Shown here: positions 1 through 6,196 of the stretch, one piece after another
Layout: each line of letters begins with the position of its first letter
Numbering within the stretch: position 1 is the first letter of the stretch
NCBI GenBank assembly: GCA_031396505.1
Contig: JANNKX010000139.1
Span: 1 to 9,454 of the forward strand
Origin: JAAFHS01 sp031396505
GTDB lineage: Bacteria; Pseudomonadota; Alphaproteobacteria; Rhodobacterales; Rhodobacteraceae
Length of the DNA: 9,454 nucleotides
Direction: 5' to 3'
Made by a program: the position numbers and the translations under genes
The notes under the pieces: generated by a model
What the model was told of the DNA's origin: nothing
The model's database searches: none
What the model saw: the letters and a program-made list of their open reading frames with translations, nothing else

Positions 1-556
1 CGTTGTTGACCGCAACCAGCGTTTGTTCATGGCCGCCCGAAAAAGTCACAGCCGAGAAATAGGCGTCCAGCGGGCCATATTTGGCCATCAGTTCGGCAGC
101 CGGGACCAGATAGCCCGAGGTCGAATTCGGGTCCGCAAAGGCAAAGGTCTTGCCTGCGGCCTCTTCCATGTTCGTGATGCCGCTGTCGGCGCGCGCAAAA
201 CCGATCGAATAATAACCCGTCGATCCGTCAACGTTCTGCTTGGTCAGCTTCAGTTCCACGGCATTCGGATCGGTCAGATAGATCTTGGCAAAGGCCGATG
301 CACCCAGCCAGGCGTAATCAATCGTGCCGCCCAACATGCCCTGAACCACGCCGTCATAATCGGCTGGCGTAAAGATCTTGACCGGAACGCCAAGCGCTTC
401 TTCCAGCGCCACACGGAAACATTCGTTCGATGTCAGACGGTCCTGGGCATTTTCGCCACCCAGGATACCGATGTTGAATTCGGTGATCGCATCCTGCGCC
501 AGCGCAGGGGTGACAATCATCGTGGTCGCGGCAAGTGCGGCAAGCAGCTTTTTCAT
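1..556 (-). CDS. phnD: Phosphonate/phosphate-type ABC transporter periplasmic binding protein PhnD, N-terminal part (runs off left edge)
   Basis: First 185 residues of a PhnD-family solute-binding protein; the C-terminal part lies beyond the window. It should capture phosphonates or a related phosphorus compound in the periplasm and deliver it to an inner-membrane permease (PhnE, expected further left) energised by PhnC. The ATG at 556-554 follows GGAGATGACC and starts a signal peptide (MKKLLAALAA..., likely cut after ALA at residue 20). Family hallmarks are visible: IGILGGENAQDRL (residues 29-41), DYAWLGASAFA (80-90) and the ligand-loop motif DPNSTSGYLVP (142-152), which in the family contacts the phosphonate group. 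The gene follows phnC on the same strand after about 52 nt. The family is clear; the true ligand (phosphonate, phosphite or phosphate ester) cannot be read from this fragment. Confidence 0.92.
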   Translation of the reverse strand, partial: MKKLLAALAATTMIVTPALAQDAITEFNIGILGGENAQDRLTSNECFRVALEEALGVPVKIFTPADYDGVVQGMLGGTIDYAWLGASAFAKIYLTDPNAVELKLTKQNVDGSTGYYSIGFARADSGITNMEEAAGKTFAFADPNSTSGYLVPAAELMAKYGPLDAYFSAVTFSGGHEQTLVAVNN

Positions 557-578
557 GGTCATCTCCAGTTAAAGAACA

Positions 579-595
579 GGCCCCGACATGGGGCC
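579..595 (-). promoter_or_regulatory. Short perfect hairpin between phnC and phnD
   Basis: GGCCCC-GACAT-GGGGCC (6-bp perfect GC stem, 5-nt loop) sits in the 52-nt gap between the phnC stop and the phnD start. No T-tract follows on the minus strand. In ABC operons such a hairpin often protects one cistron or partly blocks read-through so that subunit ratios differ. That role is inferred here. Confidence 0.4.
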
Positions 596-608
596 ATGGG
601 CAAAGGGA

Positions 609-1427
609 TCAGGTTTCCAAAAGGGCTGCTGCATAGGCATTATCGCCCGGCAACCCTGCAATGGATGTCGATGTCGCGGATTCTGAAAAGGTTTCATCCG
701 CCCCATAGATGTCGCGCGCGACACCTGTGGTCAGTTGGTCCGGCGTCCCGTCAAACACGATCCGTCCGTCGCGCATGCCGATCACCCGGTCGCAATAACG
801 CCGCGCAGTATCCAGTGTGTGCAGGTTGGCAATCACCATGCGCCCGTCATCGTCGTGGATGCGCCGCAGCGTATCCATCACGATCTGCGCATTCATCGGA
901 TCAAGGCTCGCGATCGGCTCATCCGCAAGGATCATCTTCGGGTCCTGCATCAGCGCCCGCGCAATCGCTACGCGCTGCTGTTGCCCACCCGACAGCGCCT
1001 CGGCCCGTTTTGGTGCCTGTTCCGCAATGCCCAGCCGGTCAAGAATGGCCAATGCCCGCGCAATATCGGCATCCGACCAAAGGTTGAACATCGTGGCAAG
1101 TGTTGATCGTTGGTTCAACACCCCGTGCAGCACGTTCGAGGCCACATCCATCCGCGGCACCAGATTGAATTGCTGAAAAATCATCGCGCACTGACCCTGC
1201 CAGGCACGCTTTTCCGGCCCGCGCAGAGCCGCCACATTGCGCCCCTCGAACAGGATTTCGCCTGATGACACATCATTCAGGCGGTTCATCATGCGCAGCA
1301 GCGTTGATTTGCCCGCACCAGACCGCCCGATAATGCCCACAAATGCCGCGCGGTCCACCACGAAACTGGCGTTGTCCACAGCCGCTTTCTGGCCGAACAT
1401 CCGCGTCACATTCCTGATTTCCAGCAC
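609..1427 (-). CDS. phnC: Phosphonate ABC transporter ATP-binding protein PhnC
   Basis: A complete 272-residue ABC ATPase, the normal length for PhnC, predicted to energise phosphonate import at the cytoplasmic membrane with PhnD and PhnE. Walker A is GRSGAGKST (residues 34-42), the Q-loop lies in IFQQFNLV (83-90), the signature is LSGGQQQR (145-152), Walker B is MILADEP (165-171) and the switch histidine is His203 in ANLHTLD. The wording around Walker A and the NLHTLD.A..YCDR segment favour PhnC over generic amino-acid importers. A C-terminal tail after about residue 245 is not recognisable. The start is GTG (1427-1425) preceded by a G-rich stretch (GGGGG); an ATG 8 nt upstream is out of frame. 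It is the first gene of the minus-strand operon and lies directly downstream of a Pho-box-like array. Confidence 0.93.
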   Translation of the reverse strand: MLEIRNVTRMFGQKAAVDNASFVVDRAAFVGIIGRSGAGKSTLLRMMNRLNDVSSGEILFEGRNVAALRGPEKRAWQGQCAMIFQQFNLVPRMDVASNVLHGVLNQRSTLATMFNLWSDADIARALAILDRLGIAEQAPKRAEALSGGQQQRVAIARALMQDPKMILADEPIASLDPMNAQIVMDTLRRIHDDDGRMVIANLHTLDTARRYCDRVIGMRDGRIVFDGTPDQLTTGVARDIYGADETFSESATSTSIAGLPGDNAYAAALLET

Positions 1428-1469
1428 CCGGTCATCCCCCGATCGACCTCATCCGTCTAGACATGCTGT

Positions 1470-1509
1470 GTGACGCAAAAGATGCAGGTCCATGAAGTTT
1501 TGATGACAG
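1470..1509 (-). promoter_or_regulatory. Tandem Pho-box-like array upstream of phnC
   Basis: Read on the minus strand, four heptamers recur with an exact 11-bp period: CTGTCAT (1509-1503), ACTTCAT (1498-1492), CTGCATC (1487-1481) and GCGTCAC (1476-1470). Three of the four 4-nt spacers are fully inside this span and two of those are A/T-rich (CAAA, TTTT). The first heptamer matches the E. coli Pho-box half-site CTGTCAT perfectly and the others partly. The 11-bp helical phasing is what PhoB dimers bind. The last heptamer ends about 42 nt before the phnC GTG; a weak TAGACG at 1459-1454 could be the -10. PhoB control of phn genes is well known, which supports the reading. Confidence 0.55.
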
Positions 1510-1610
1510 CCCGCGCGTCGACAAACTGCTGCCTTCTTCACAAAAAAATGCATCGCCGCGCACGTCTGACCGATGTTAGCCTCCACCGAAATTGCATCCG
1601 GTGATCCAAC

Positions 1611-3605
1611 TTGCGCATCCTGTCATTTGTCTTTGCCCTCTGCCTTGCCCCGCTGTCCGCCACCGCCGACAGCTTTGGCGGCTGGGACTTCGACCCCCCC
1701 GATGATTATGAACGCAGTCCCAGCCAGTTGGGCGTCACCTACACTGGCCCCAGCGGCGGCTTCATGTTTCTGCCACAGGCGACGATGCCCGGCGATATCA
1801 CCGCCACCGCGACCACCCTGATCGCCGAGGTCCTGCCCCCCGATGCCATCCGGCAGGAAATGTTGCGCGATACCCTGCCGGGCGGTGCGGACCGGGCCGT
1901 ATGGTACGGCAGTGACGGGGCCACCCAGTACATCTTCGTCACCATCGGCCAGAACGGCCAATCGGCCACCGCGCTGTTCATCACGCCGTTGCAGGACGCC
2001 GACCTGATCGCCACCGAAACCGATGCCCTTGTCACCGCCACCTTTGCCCCCGTCGTTCTGCAGGGCGTGGCCCCACCCACGTTGCCCGCCATGGACTGGC
2101 CCGCGCCCCCCACCGGCAACACCGCCACCACCCGCCCACGCATGTCCGACGCACAGGCGCTCGCCGTCGGGCTGGATCCCGAAACCATCCTGCTGCCCGG
2201 CACCTTTGACTGCTACATCGACACTGACTCCCGCGCCGTCGATCCCCGCCCCGACCTGCGCATCGAAAGCGCGCTTGGCCAACGCTACACCCTCACCGAC
2301 GGGGCACAGACCGCCAACGGATCATGGGAATTGGTTCCCGATGATGTGTTCGATTACGTGCTGCATTTCTCCGGTCCTCTCGAAAGCTCCGGTGCCGTTT
2401 ATGTCGGCACGAATGATGGCCTGGGCCAGTCCTTTGACATTGATCACCCCGAACGCGATGCCGAACTGACCTGCTATCAGGACGGCCCCGCCGCCGATGC
2501 CATCCGCCAACGCATGGCCGCCGTCGCCCCCGACAAAGGCGCGCTCGATTGCGTCCGCGCCGAAGGTCCGCCTTTCAAGCTGCTGTTCGGCAATGGCGTC
2601 TACATCGCCGATGGCGCGCGCGGGTCCTACGTCGCCGCCCTCGACGGCGATTATGGCTCGTGGGAAGGCCGCATGACCTTTTCCGGCGGCCCCTTCGATC
2701 TGCAGGATGGCACGCTGGAGGCCGAAGACGGCATCCTGAAACTCACCATCACCGAGACATGGCACGAAGGCTCGGTGTTCTACTCCTCCACCGAAACCAC
2801 CACCCTTGCCGCCTGCACCATGCCAGCAGTCGCCCGCCCCGACCCCGTCTACGGCCCCGACCCCGCCCTTCCCGCCACCGCCCCCCATGGCGGCCTGCCC
2901 GAAGGCCTCTTTCGCTCATTCGAAAGCTGGTATGTCTTCAACGGCACCAGCGGCAATCTCGTGTTCGGCGACGTCTACACCCTCGTCGCCCCCGGCGGCC
3001 GCATCATCGAGGACCCAGATTGGGCCACCATCGGCGATCTGCCCGACTGCAGCCGCACCACCCCATCGGGCGAGGAATTCTGCGGCGAATACCGCATCAT
3101 CGGCAGCATGATCACCCGCCGCGATGAACGCGCATACGGCCCCGATGCCTGGGACGACAACGCCCCCTTCAGCCTCACCAAGACGGGCTTCATCATTGAT
3201 GAGATCGCATACGAACCCGTCTCCCCGCCAACTCCCGCCGCTCTCATCGGCACTTGGACGATTGATGGCTTTACCGGTGGCGGCCCCGGTCTTGGCGGTG
3301 GCGTCGGCCAGTATACCGACAGTGAAACCTTCTGGACCTTCACCCCCGATGGCCGCTTCACCTGGCAAACCTCCGGCACCAACACCACCCTCATCTCCCC
3401 CGACCCGATCCTCGGCGGCGTCTCTGGCGGCGGCTCCAGCAGCTTTTCCGACGGTGGCACCGGCACCTTCACTCTCACCGACATCTGGCTCGACCTCGCC
3501 TTTGACGATGGCCGCACCAAACGTCTGCCCGTCTTCACCAGCCTCCCCGGCGATGACGGCCTGCGCAGCATCACCATCGACGGCGATGATCTTTATTCCC
3601 GATAA
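1611..3605 (+). CDS. Large exported protein of unknown family with duplicated cysteine-bracketed units
   Basis: A 664-residue protein I do not recognise. An in-frame stop (TGA, 1602-1604) lies just upstream, so TTG at 1611 is the first usable start; GGTGA (1600-1604) can serve as its ribosome site. It begins with a signal peptide (MRILSFVFALCLAPLSATA, cut near Ala19), so the mature protein should be periplasmic or secreted. Residues 20-160 form one region with no recognised motif. Residues 197-290 and 311-404 look like two copies of one unit: each opens with a cysteine (201, 314), carries GSWE 36-37 residues later and an FSG motif, and closes with a cysteine 87 or 88 residues after the first (288, 402). 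Residues 431-535 and 544-640 look like two more beta-rich units (TLVAPGGRI; TFTPDGRF), the first with Cys480/Cys491. It is rich in Gly, Asp, Thr and Pro and precedes hisB by 71 nt. Function unknown. Confidence 0.85.
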   Translation: MRILSFVFALCLAPLSATADSFGGWDFDPPDDYERSPSQLGVTYTGPSGGFMFLPQATMPGDITATATTLIAEVLPPDAIRQEMLRDTLPGGADRAVWYGSDGATQYIFVTIGQNGQSATALFITPLQDADLIATETDALVTATFAPVVLQGVAPPTLPAMDWPAPPTGNTATTRPRMSDAQALAVGLDPETILLPGTFDCYIDTDSRAVDPRPDLRIESALGQRYTLTDGAQTANGSWELVPDDVFDYVLHFSGPLESSGAVYVGTNDGLGQSFDIDHPERDAELTCYQDGPAADAIRQRMAAVAPDKGALDCVRAEGPPFKLLFGNGVYIADGARGSYVAALDGDYGSWEGRMTFSGGPFDLQDGTLEAEDGILKLTITETWHEGSVFYSSTETTTLAACTMPAVARPDPVYGPDPALPATAPHGGLPEGLFRSFESWYVFNGTSGNLVFGDVYTLVAPGGRIIEDPDWATIGDLPDCSRTTPSGEEFCGEYRIIGSMITRRDERAYGPDAWDDNAPFSLTKTGFIIDEIAYEPVSPPTPAALIGTWTIDGFTGGGPGLGGGVGQYTDSETFWTFTPDGRFTWQTSGTNTTLISPDPILGGVSGGGSSSFSDGGTGTFTLTDIWLDLAFDDGRTKRLPVFTSLPGDDGLRSITIDGDDLYSR

Positions 3606-3676
3606 CCCGCCGAATACCCCCTTGGCCAACAGGCATTCCCGGCTTATGACGCAAGGCATCAGCCGATAGGTGCCCC

Positions 3677-4261
3677 ATGCGACACGCCACCATCACCCGC
3701 AAAACGACCGAGACCGAGGTTTTCGCCAGCCTCGATCTTGATGGCACCGGCGCGCACCTGAACAAGACCGGCGTCGGCTTTTTCGACCATATGCTGGATC
3801 AGTTGTCGCGCCATTCTCTGATCGACTTCGATGTCCGCGCGACGGGTGATCTGCACATCGACGATCACCACACGGTCGAAGATTGCGGCATCGCCATCGG
3901 GCAGGCCCTCACCGCCGCCTTGGCCGACAAGCGCGGCATCCGCCGCTATGGTGAATGCCGCCTGCCGATGGATGACGCGCAAGTGGCCTGCGCACTTGAT
4001 TTGTCAGCTCGCCCCTACCTCGTGTGGAACGTCACCTTCCCCACGCCCAAGATCGGCAGCTTTGATACCGAACTTGTGCGCGAATTCTTTCAGGCGCTCG
4101 CCACCCACGGCGGCATCACAATGCATATCGACATGATCCACGGGATCAACAGCCACCACATCGCAGAGGCCTGCTTCAAGGCCGTCGCCCGCGCCCTGCG
4201 CATGGCCGTCGAACCCGATCCCCGCAGCGGCGGCATCCCGTCGACCAAAGGCACCCTTTAA
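3677..4261 (+). CDS. hisB: Imidazoleglycerol-phosphate dehydratase HisB
   Basis: A complete 194-residue IGP dehydratase of the monofunctional type, with no phosphatase domain, as usual outside enterobacteria. It dehydrates imidazole glycerol phosphate to imidazole acetol phosphate, the step after HisH/HisF. Family motifs are intact: LNKTGVGFFDHMLDQLSRH (28-46), the metal-binding DHHTVEDCGIA (63-73), and the second copy of the duplicated half with HINSHH-like GINSHHIAEACFKA (156-169), whose histidines and glutamate bind the manganese pair. The C-terminus ends in the conserved PSTKGTL. The ATG at 3677 has AGGTG (3668-3672) a few bases upstream. It opens a plus-strand set with hisH (69 nt downstream) and glsA, and carries an AAATATCC post-stop element. 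Confidence 0.97.
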   Translation: MRHATITRKTTETEVFASLDLDGTGAHLNKTGVGFFDHMLDQLSRHSLIDFDVRATGDLHIDDHHTVEDCGIAIGQALTAALADKRGIRRYGECRLPMDDAQVACALDLSARPYLVWNVTFPTPKIGSFDTELVREFFQALATHGGITMHIDMIHGINSHHIAEACFKAVARALRMAVEPDPRSGGIPSTKGTL

Positions 4262-4278
4262 CACCTTCATCTATTCCT

Positions 4279-4301
4279 AAATATCCCCGCCGGAGGCTCC
4301 G
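4279..4301 (+). repeat. AAATATCC post-stop element after hisB (copy 1)
   Basis: AAATATCC (4279-4286) begins exactly 18 nt after the last base of the hisB stop, followed by a GC-rich CGGAG-G-CTCCG dyad (4291-4301). The same octamer at the same distance follows hisA (8385). AT-rich octamers are rare in this GC-rich window. I recall this type of element as a common intergenic sequence in Rhodobacteraceae; its role (3' end, processing site or terminator) is not settled by the sequence. Confidence 0.5.
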
Positions 4302-4330
4302 CCCTCCCCACCCGCACCAAAGGCCCAAAA

Positions 4331-4969
4331 TTGCGCACCGTCCTCGTCGATTATGACAGCGGCAACCTGCACTCCGCCGAAAAGGCCTTTGCGCGCATGG
4401 CCGCACAAGGCAATCACGGCAGCATCCTCGTGTCGTCCAAACCCGAAGATGTGCTGCGCGCCGACCGCATCGTGCTGCCCGGTGACGGTGCCTTTCCCGC
4501 CTGTCGCGCCGCACTCGGCACCTATGGCGGCCTGTTCGAGGCGATCACCGAAGCGGTCACGGTAAAAGCCCGCCCCTTCCTTGGCATCTGCGTTGGTATG
4601 CAGATGATGGCCACCTGGGGCCGCGAATACACGGATACCCCCGGCTTTGACTGGATCGGCGGCGAGGTTGTGAAAATCACCCCCGCCGACCCCGCCCTGA
4701 AAATCCCCCATATGGGCTGGAATGATCTGGTCATCGACCACCCCCACCCGGTTCTCGCCGGCATCAAATCCGGCGATCATGCCTATTTCGTTCATTCCTA
4801 TCACATGCGCCTCGCCAACCCCGCGCACCGGCTGGCCCATGTCGATTACACAGGTGACATCACCGCCATTATCGGGCGCGACAATATCGTCGGTATGCAG
4901 TTCCATCCCGAAAAATCGCAGGCCACAGGTTTGCGCCTGATTATGAATTTCCTGCAATGGTCACCCTGA
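4331..4969 (+). CDS. hisH: Imidazole glycerol phosphate synthase, glutamine amidotransferase subunit HisH
   Basis: A complete 212-residue class I glutamine amidotransferase that hydrolyses glutamine and channels ammonia to HisF for conversion of PRFAR to IGP and AICAR. It starts VLVDYDSGNLHSAEKAF like other HisH proteins. The oxyanion region is LPGDGAF (49-55), the nucleophile Cys87 lies in GICVGMQMM, and His192 and Glu194 of the triad lie in FHPEKSQ. PHMGWN (126-131) is the HisH-specific segment, which separates it from PurQ, TrpG or PdxT. The start is TTG at 4331 with a weak AAAGG 7 nt before it; no better start fits the family N-terminus. Its 3' end overlaps glsA by 13 nt. Its obligate partner hisF is not in this window. 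Confidence 0.97.
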   Translation: MRTVLVDYDSGNLHSAEKAFARMAAQGNHGSILVSSKPEDVLRADRIVLPGDGAFPACRAALGTYGGLFEAITEAVTVKARPFLGICVGMQMMATWGREYTDTPGFDWIGGEVVKITPADPALKIPHMGWNDLVIDHPHPVLAGIKSGDHAYFVHSYHMRLANPAHRLAHVDYTGDITAIIGRDNIVGMQFHPEKSQATGLRLIMNFLQWSP

Positions 4970-5889
4970 ACGCCGCCGATCTGCAGGCAATAATTGATGA
5001 AATCACACATGACATGGCGCTGCGCGAGGATCGCGGGGCTGTTGCCACCTATATCCCCGAATTAGCCAAGGTCGACCCCGCGCAATTCGGCATCAGCATC
5101 GCGCTGCCATCGGGCGACGTCATCACTGCAGGCGATGCCGCCACGCCGTTTTCCATCCAGTCCATCTCCAAGGTCTTTACCCTTGCCATGGCGCTGGGCC
5201 GTCTGGGTGATCAGCTGTGGTCCCGCGTCGGGCGCGAACCGTCCGGCCACGCCTTCAATTCGATCCTGCAACTCGAACATGAACAGGGCATCCCGCGAAA
5301 CCCCTTTGTCAACGCCGGTGCCATTGCCGTCACCGATGCCATCCTGTCGGGCCATCAACCGCGCGAGGTGTTGGGCGATCTTCTGCGCTTCATCCGCCTT
5401 GCCGCGACCGATGACGACATTCACATCAACAAATCCGTGGCTGCATCAGAACAGGCCACCGGGCACCGCAACATGGCGCTGACCTCGTTCATGGCCGCCC
5501 ATGGCAACCTCAGGAACAGCCCCGCGCTGGCGCTCGGCGTTTATTTCCACCAATGCGCCGTCGAGATGACCTGCACCCAGCTGGCCCTTTCCGGGCGGTT
5601 CCTCGCAGGCCTGCCGAACGTCCCCCGCCTGGTGTCCGCCGCCCGTGTGCGGCGCATCAACGCGCTGATGATGATGTGCGGGCACTATGACGGGTCGGGC
5701 GAATTTGCCTACCGCGTCGGCCTGCCCGGCAAATCCGGCGTCGGCGGCGGCATCCTTGTCATTGCACCGGGGCAAGCCTCCATCGCCGTCTGGTCGCCGG
5801 GGCTGAACGACCGGGGCAATTCCAAACTGGGGGCGCAAGCGGTCGAAGCACTGGCCCGCGCGACCGGATGGTCGGTGTTCGGTTCTTAA
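4957..5889 (+). CDS. glsA: Glutaminase (GlsA family)
   Basis: A complete 310-residue glutaminase with the serine-beta-lactamase-like fold, hydrolysing glutamine to glutamate and ammonia in the cytoplasm. The catalytic SxxK is Ser69-Ile-Ser-Lys72 in FSIQSISKVF. Other family blocks are present: PSGHAFNS (95-102), GIPRNPFVNAGAI (111-123, with ligand Asn119), ASEQ with Glu165, RNMAL with Asn172, Tyr196 in GVYFH, Tyr244 in GHYDGSGEFA, and the glycine-rich KSGVGGGI (259-266). Length and N-terminus match E. coli YneH, recalled from memory. The ATG at 4957 lies inside hisH, overlapping by 13 nt, and has no convincing Shine-Dalgarno sequence, so translation is probably coupled to hisH. In E. coli, glutaminase activity serves acid resistance and nitrogen balance; pairing with a his gene is unusual to my knowledge. 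Confidence 0.96.
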   Translation: MVTLNAADLQAIIDEITHDMALREDRGAVATYIPELAKVDPAQFGISIALPSGDVITAGDAATPFSIQSISKVFTLAMALGRLGDQLWSRVGREPSGHAFNSILQLEHEQGIPRNPFVNAGAIAVTDAILSGHQPREVLGDLLRFIRLAATDDDIHINKSVAASEQATGHRNMALTSFMAAHGNLRNSPALALGVYFHQCAVEMTCTQLALSGRFLAGLPNVPRLVSAARVRRINALMMMCGHYDGSGEFAYRVGLPGKSGVGGGILVIAPGQASIAVWSPGLNDRGNSKLGAQAVEALARATGWSVFGS

Positions 5890-5938
5890 CACTTGTTAAT
5901 AAAGTTCCGTTTTTTGCTTATCGTACCATTGATAACAA
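5886..5938. other. AT-rich convergent intergenic stretch with two small dyads
   Basis: The 82 bases between the convergent stops of glsA and the Ada-domain gene are strikingly AT-rich for this window. TTAACA-CT-TGTTAA (5886-5899) is a perfect dyad that includes the glsA stop codon. A T6 run lies at 5910-5915. TTGCTTATC (5914-5922) pairs with GATAACAA (5931-5938) with one bulged base. These look like 3'-end structures for glsA, but loop sizes are poor and I cannot identify a clean intrinsic terminator. Confidence 0.35.
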
Positions 5939-5950
5939 ACAGAAATTCCA

Positions 5951-5972
5951 AAAATTGACAGCCGTCAATTTT
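5951..5972. terminator. Bidirectional intrinsic-terminator-like hairpin between glsA and the Ada-domain gene
   Basis: AAAATTGAC (5951-5959), a 4-nt loop (AGCC) and GTCAATTTT (5964-5972) form a perfect 9-bp stem. It reads into T5 on the minus strand and T4 on the plus strand. It starts at the very stop codon of the Ada-domain gene. The stem has only two G-C pairs, so it may be weak, but position and symmetry fit a shared terminator for convergent genes. Confidence 0.5.
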
Positions 5973-6196
5973 CACGTCCCACAGCGTTTGCAAACCCGAA
6001 ACCCTTCCGCCACCGCCACCGCCACATCCGCGTAAACCAGCACATTGCGCTGCAACGGCATCCGCGCCGGACATCCCGCCACGCAGACAATCCCCGTGCT
6101 GACCACGCCGTAAGCCCCGCCAAACGCGCCCTTTGCCGCCATCACCGCATAGGCGGCATCACTGATCGCCGCCCCCGTCAACCCCGCCCGCGTCAT
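5972..6196 (-). CDS. Stand-alone Ada-type zinc-binding (methylphosphotriester acceptor) domain protein
   Basis: A 74-residue protein that is essentially just the N-terminal zinc domain of Ada. From the ATG at 6196, cysteines fall at 38, 42, 69 and 72, the same numbers as the zinc ligands of E. coli Ada, where Cys38 accepts the methyl group from DNA methylphosphotriesters. The context also matches: YGVVSTGIVC..CPAR before the gap (E. coli FAVRTTGIFCRPSCRAR), then RNV.VYA and AEGFRVCKRC (E. coli AAGFRPCKRC). No AraC-type helix-turn-helix or methyltransferase domain follows; the stop comes two residues after Cys72. This start shares ATGA with the permease stop and has GGAGG 8 nt upstream; an ATG at 6211 would add five residues but place GGAGG inside the gene. 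It could be a free repair or sensor module, or a degenerate remnant; intact cysteines, ribosome site and a hairpin at the stop favour a real gene. Confidence 0.82.
   Translation of the reverse strand: MTRAGLTGAAISDAAYAVMAAKGAFGGAYGVVSTGIVCVAGCPARMPLQRNVLVYADVAVAVAEGFRVCKRCGT

Noticed and set aside
23..1087. Long open frame of 354 codons on the plus strand
   Set aside because: It lies antisense to phnD and phnC, which have unmistakable family motifs; the translation is Arg/His/Pro-rich and resembles no protein. It is a high-GC shadow frame.
1623..2282. Open frame of 219 codons on the minus strand opposite the exported-protein gene
   Set aside because: Gly/Ala-rich shadow of the plus-strand gene with no ribosome site or motif. 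The same applies to minus frames at 2322-2888 and 2916-3659 and plus frames at 2549-3127 and 3124-3669.
5886..6074. Possible 62-residue minus-strand protein overlapping the Ada-domain gene
   Set aside because: It lies in another frame over the conserved cysteine region and runs through the AT-rich intergenic stretch; the translation is low-complexity glycine and has no ribosome site.
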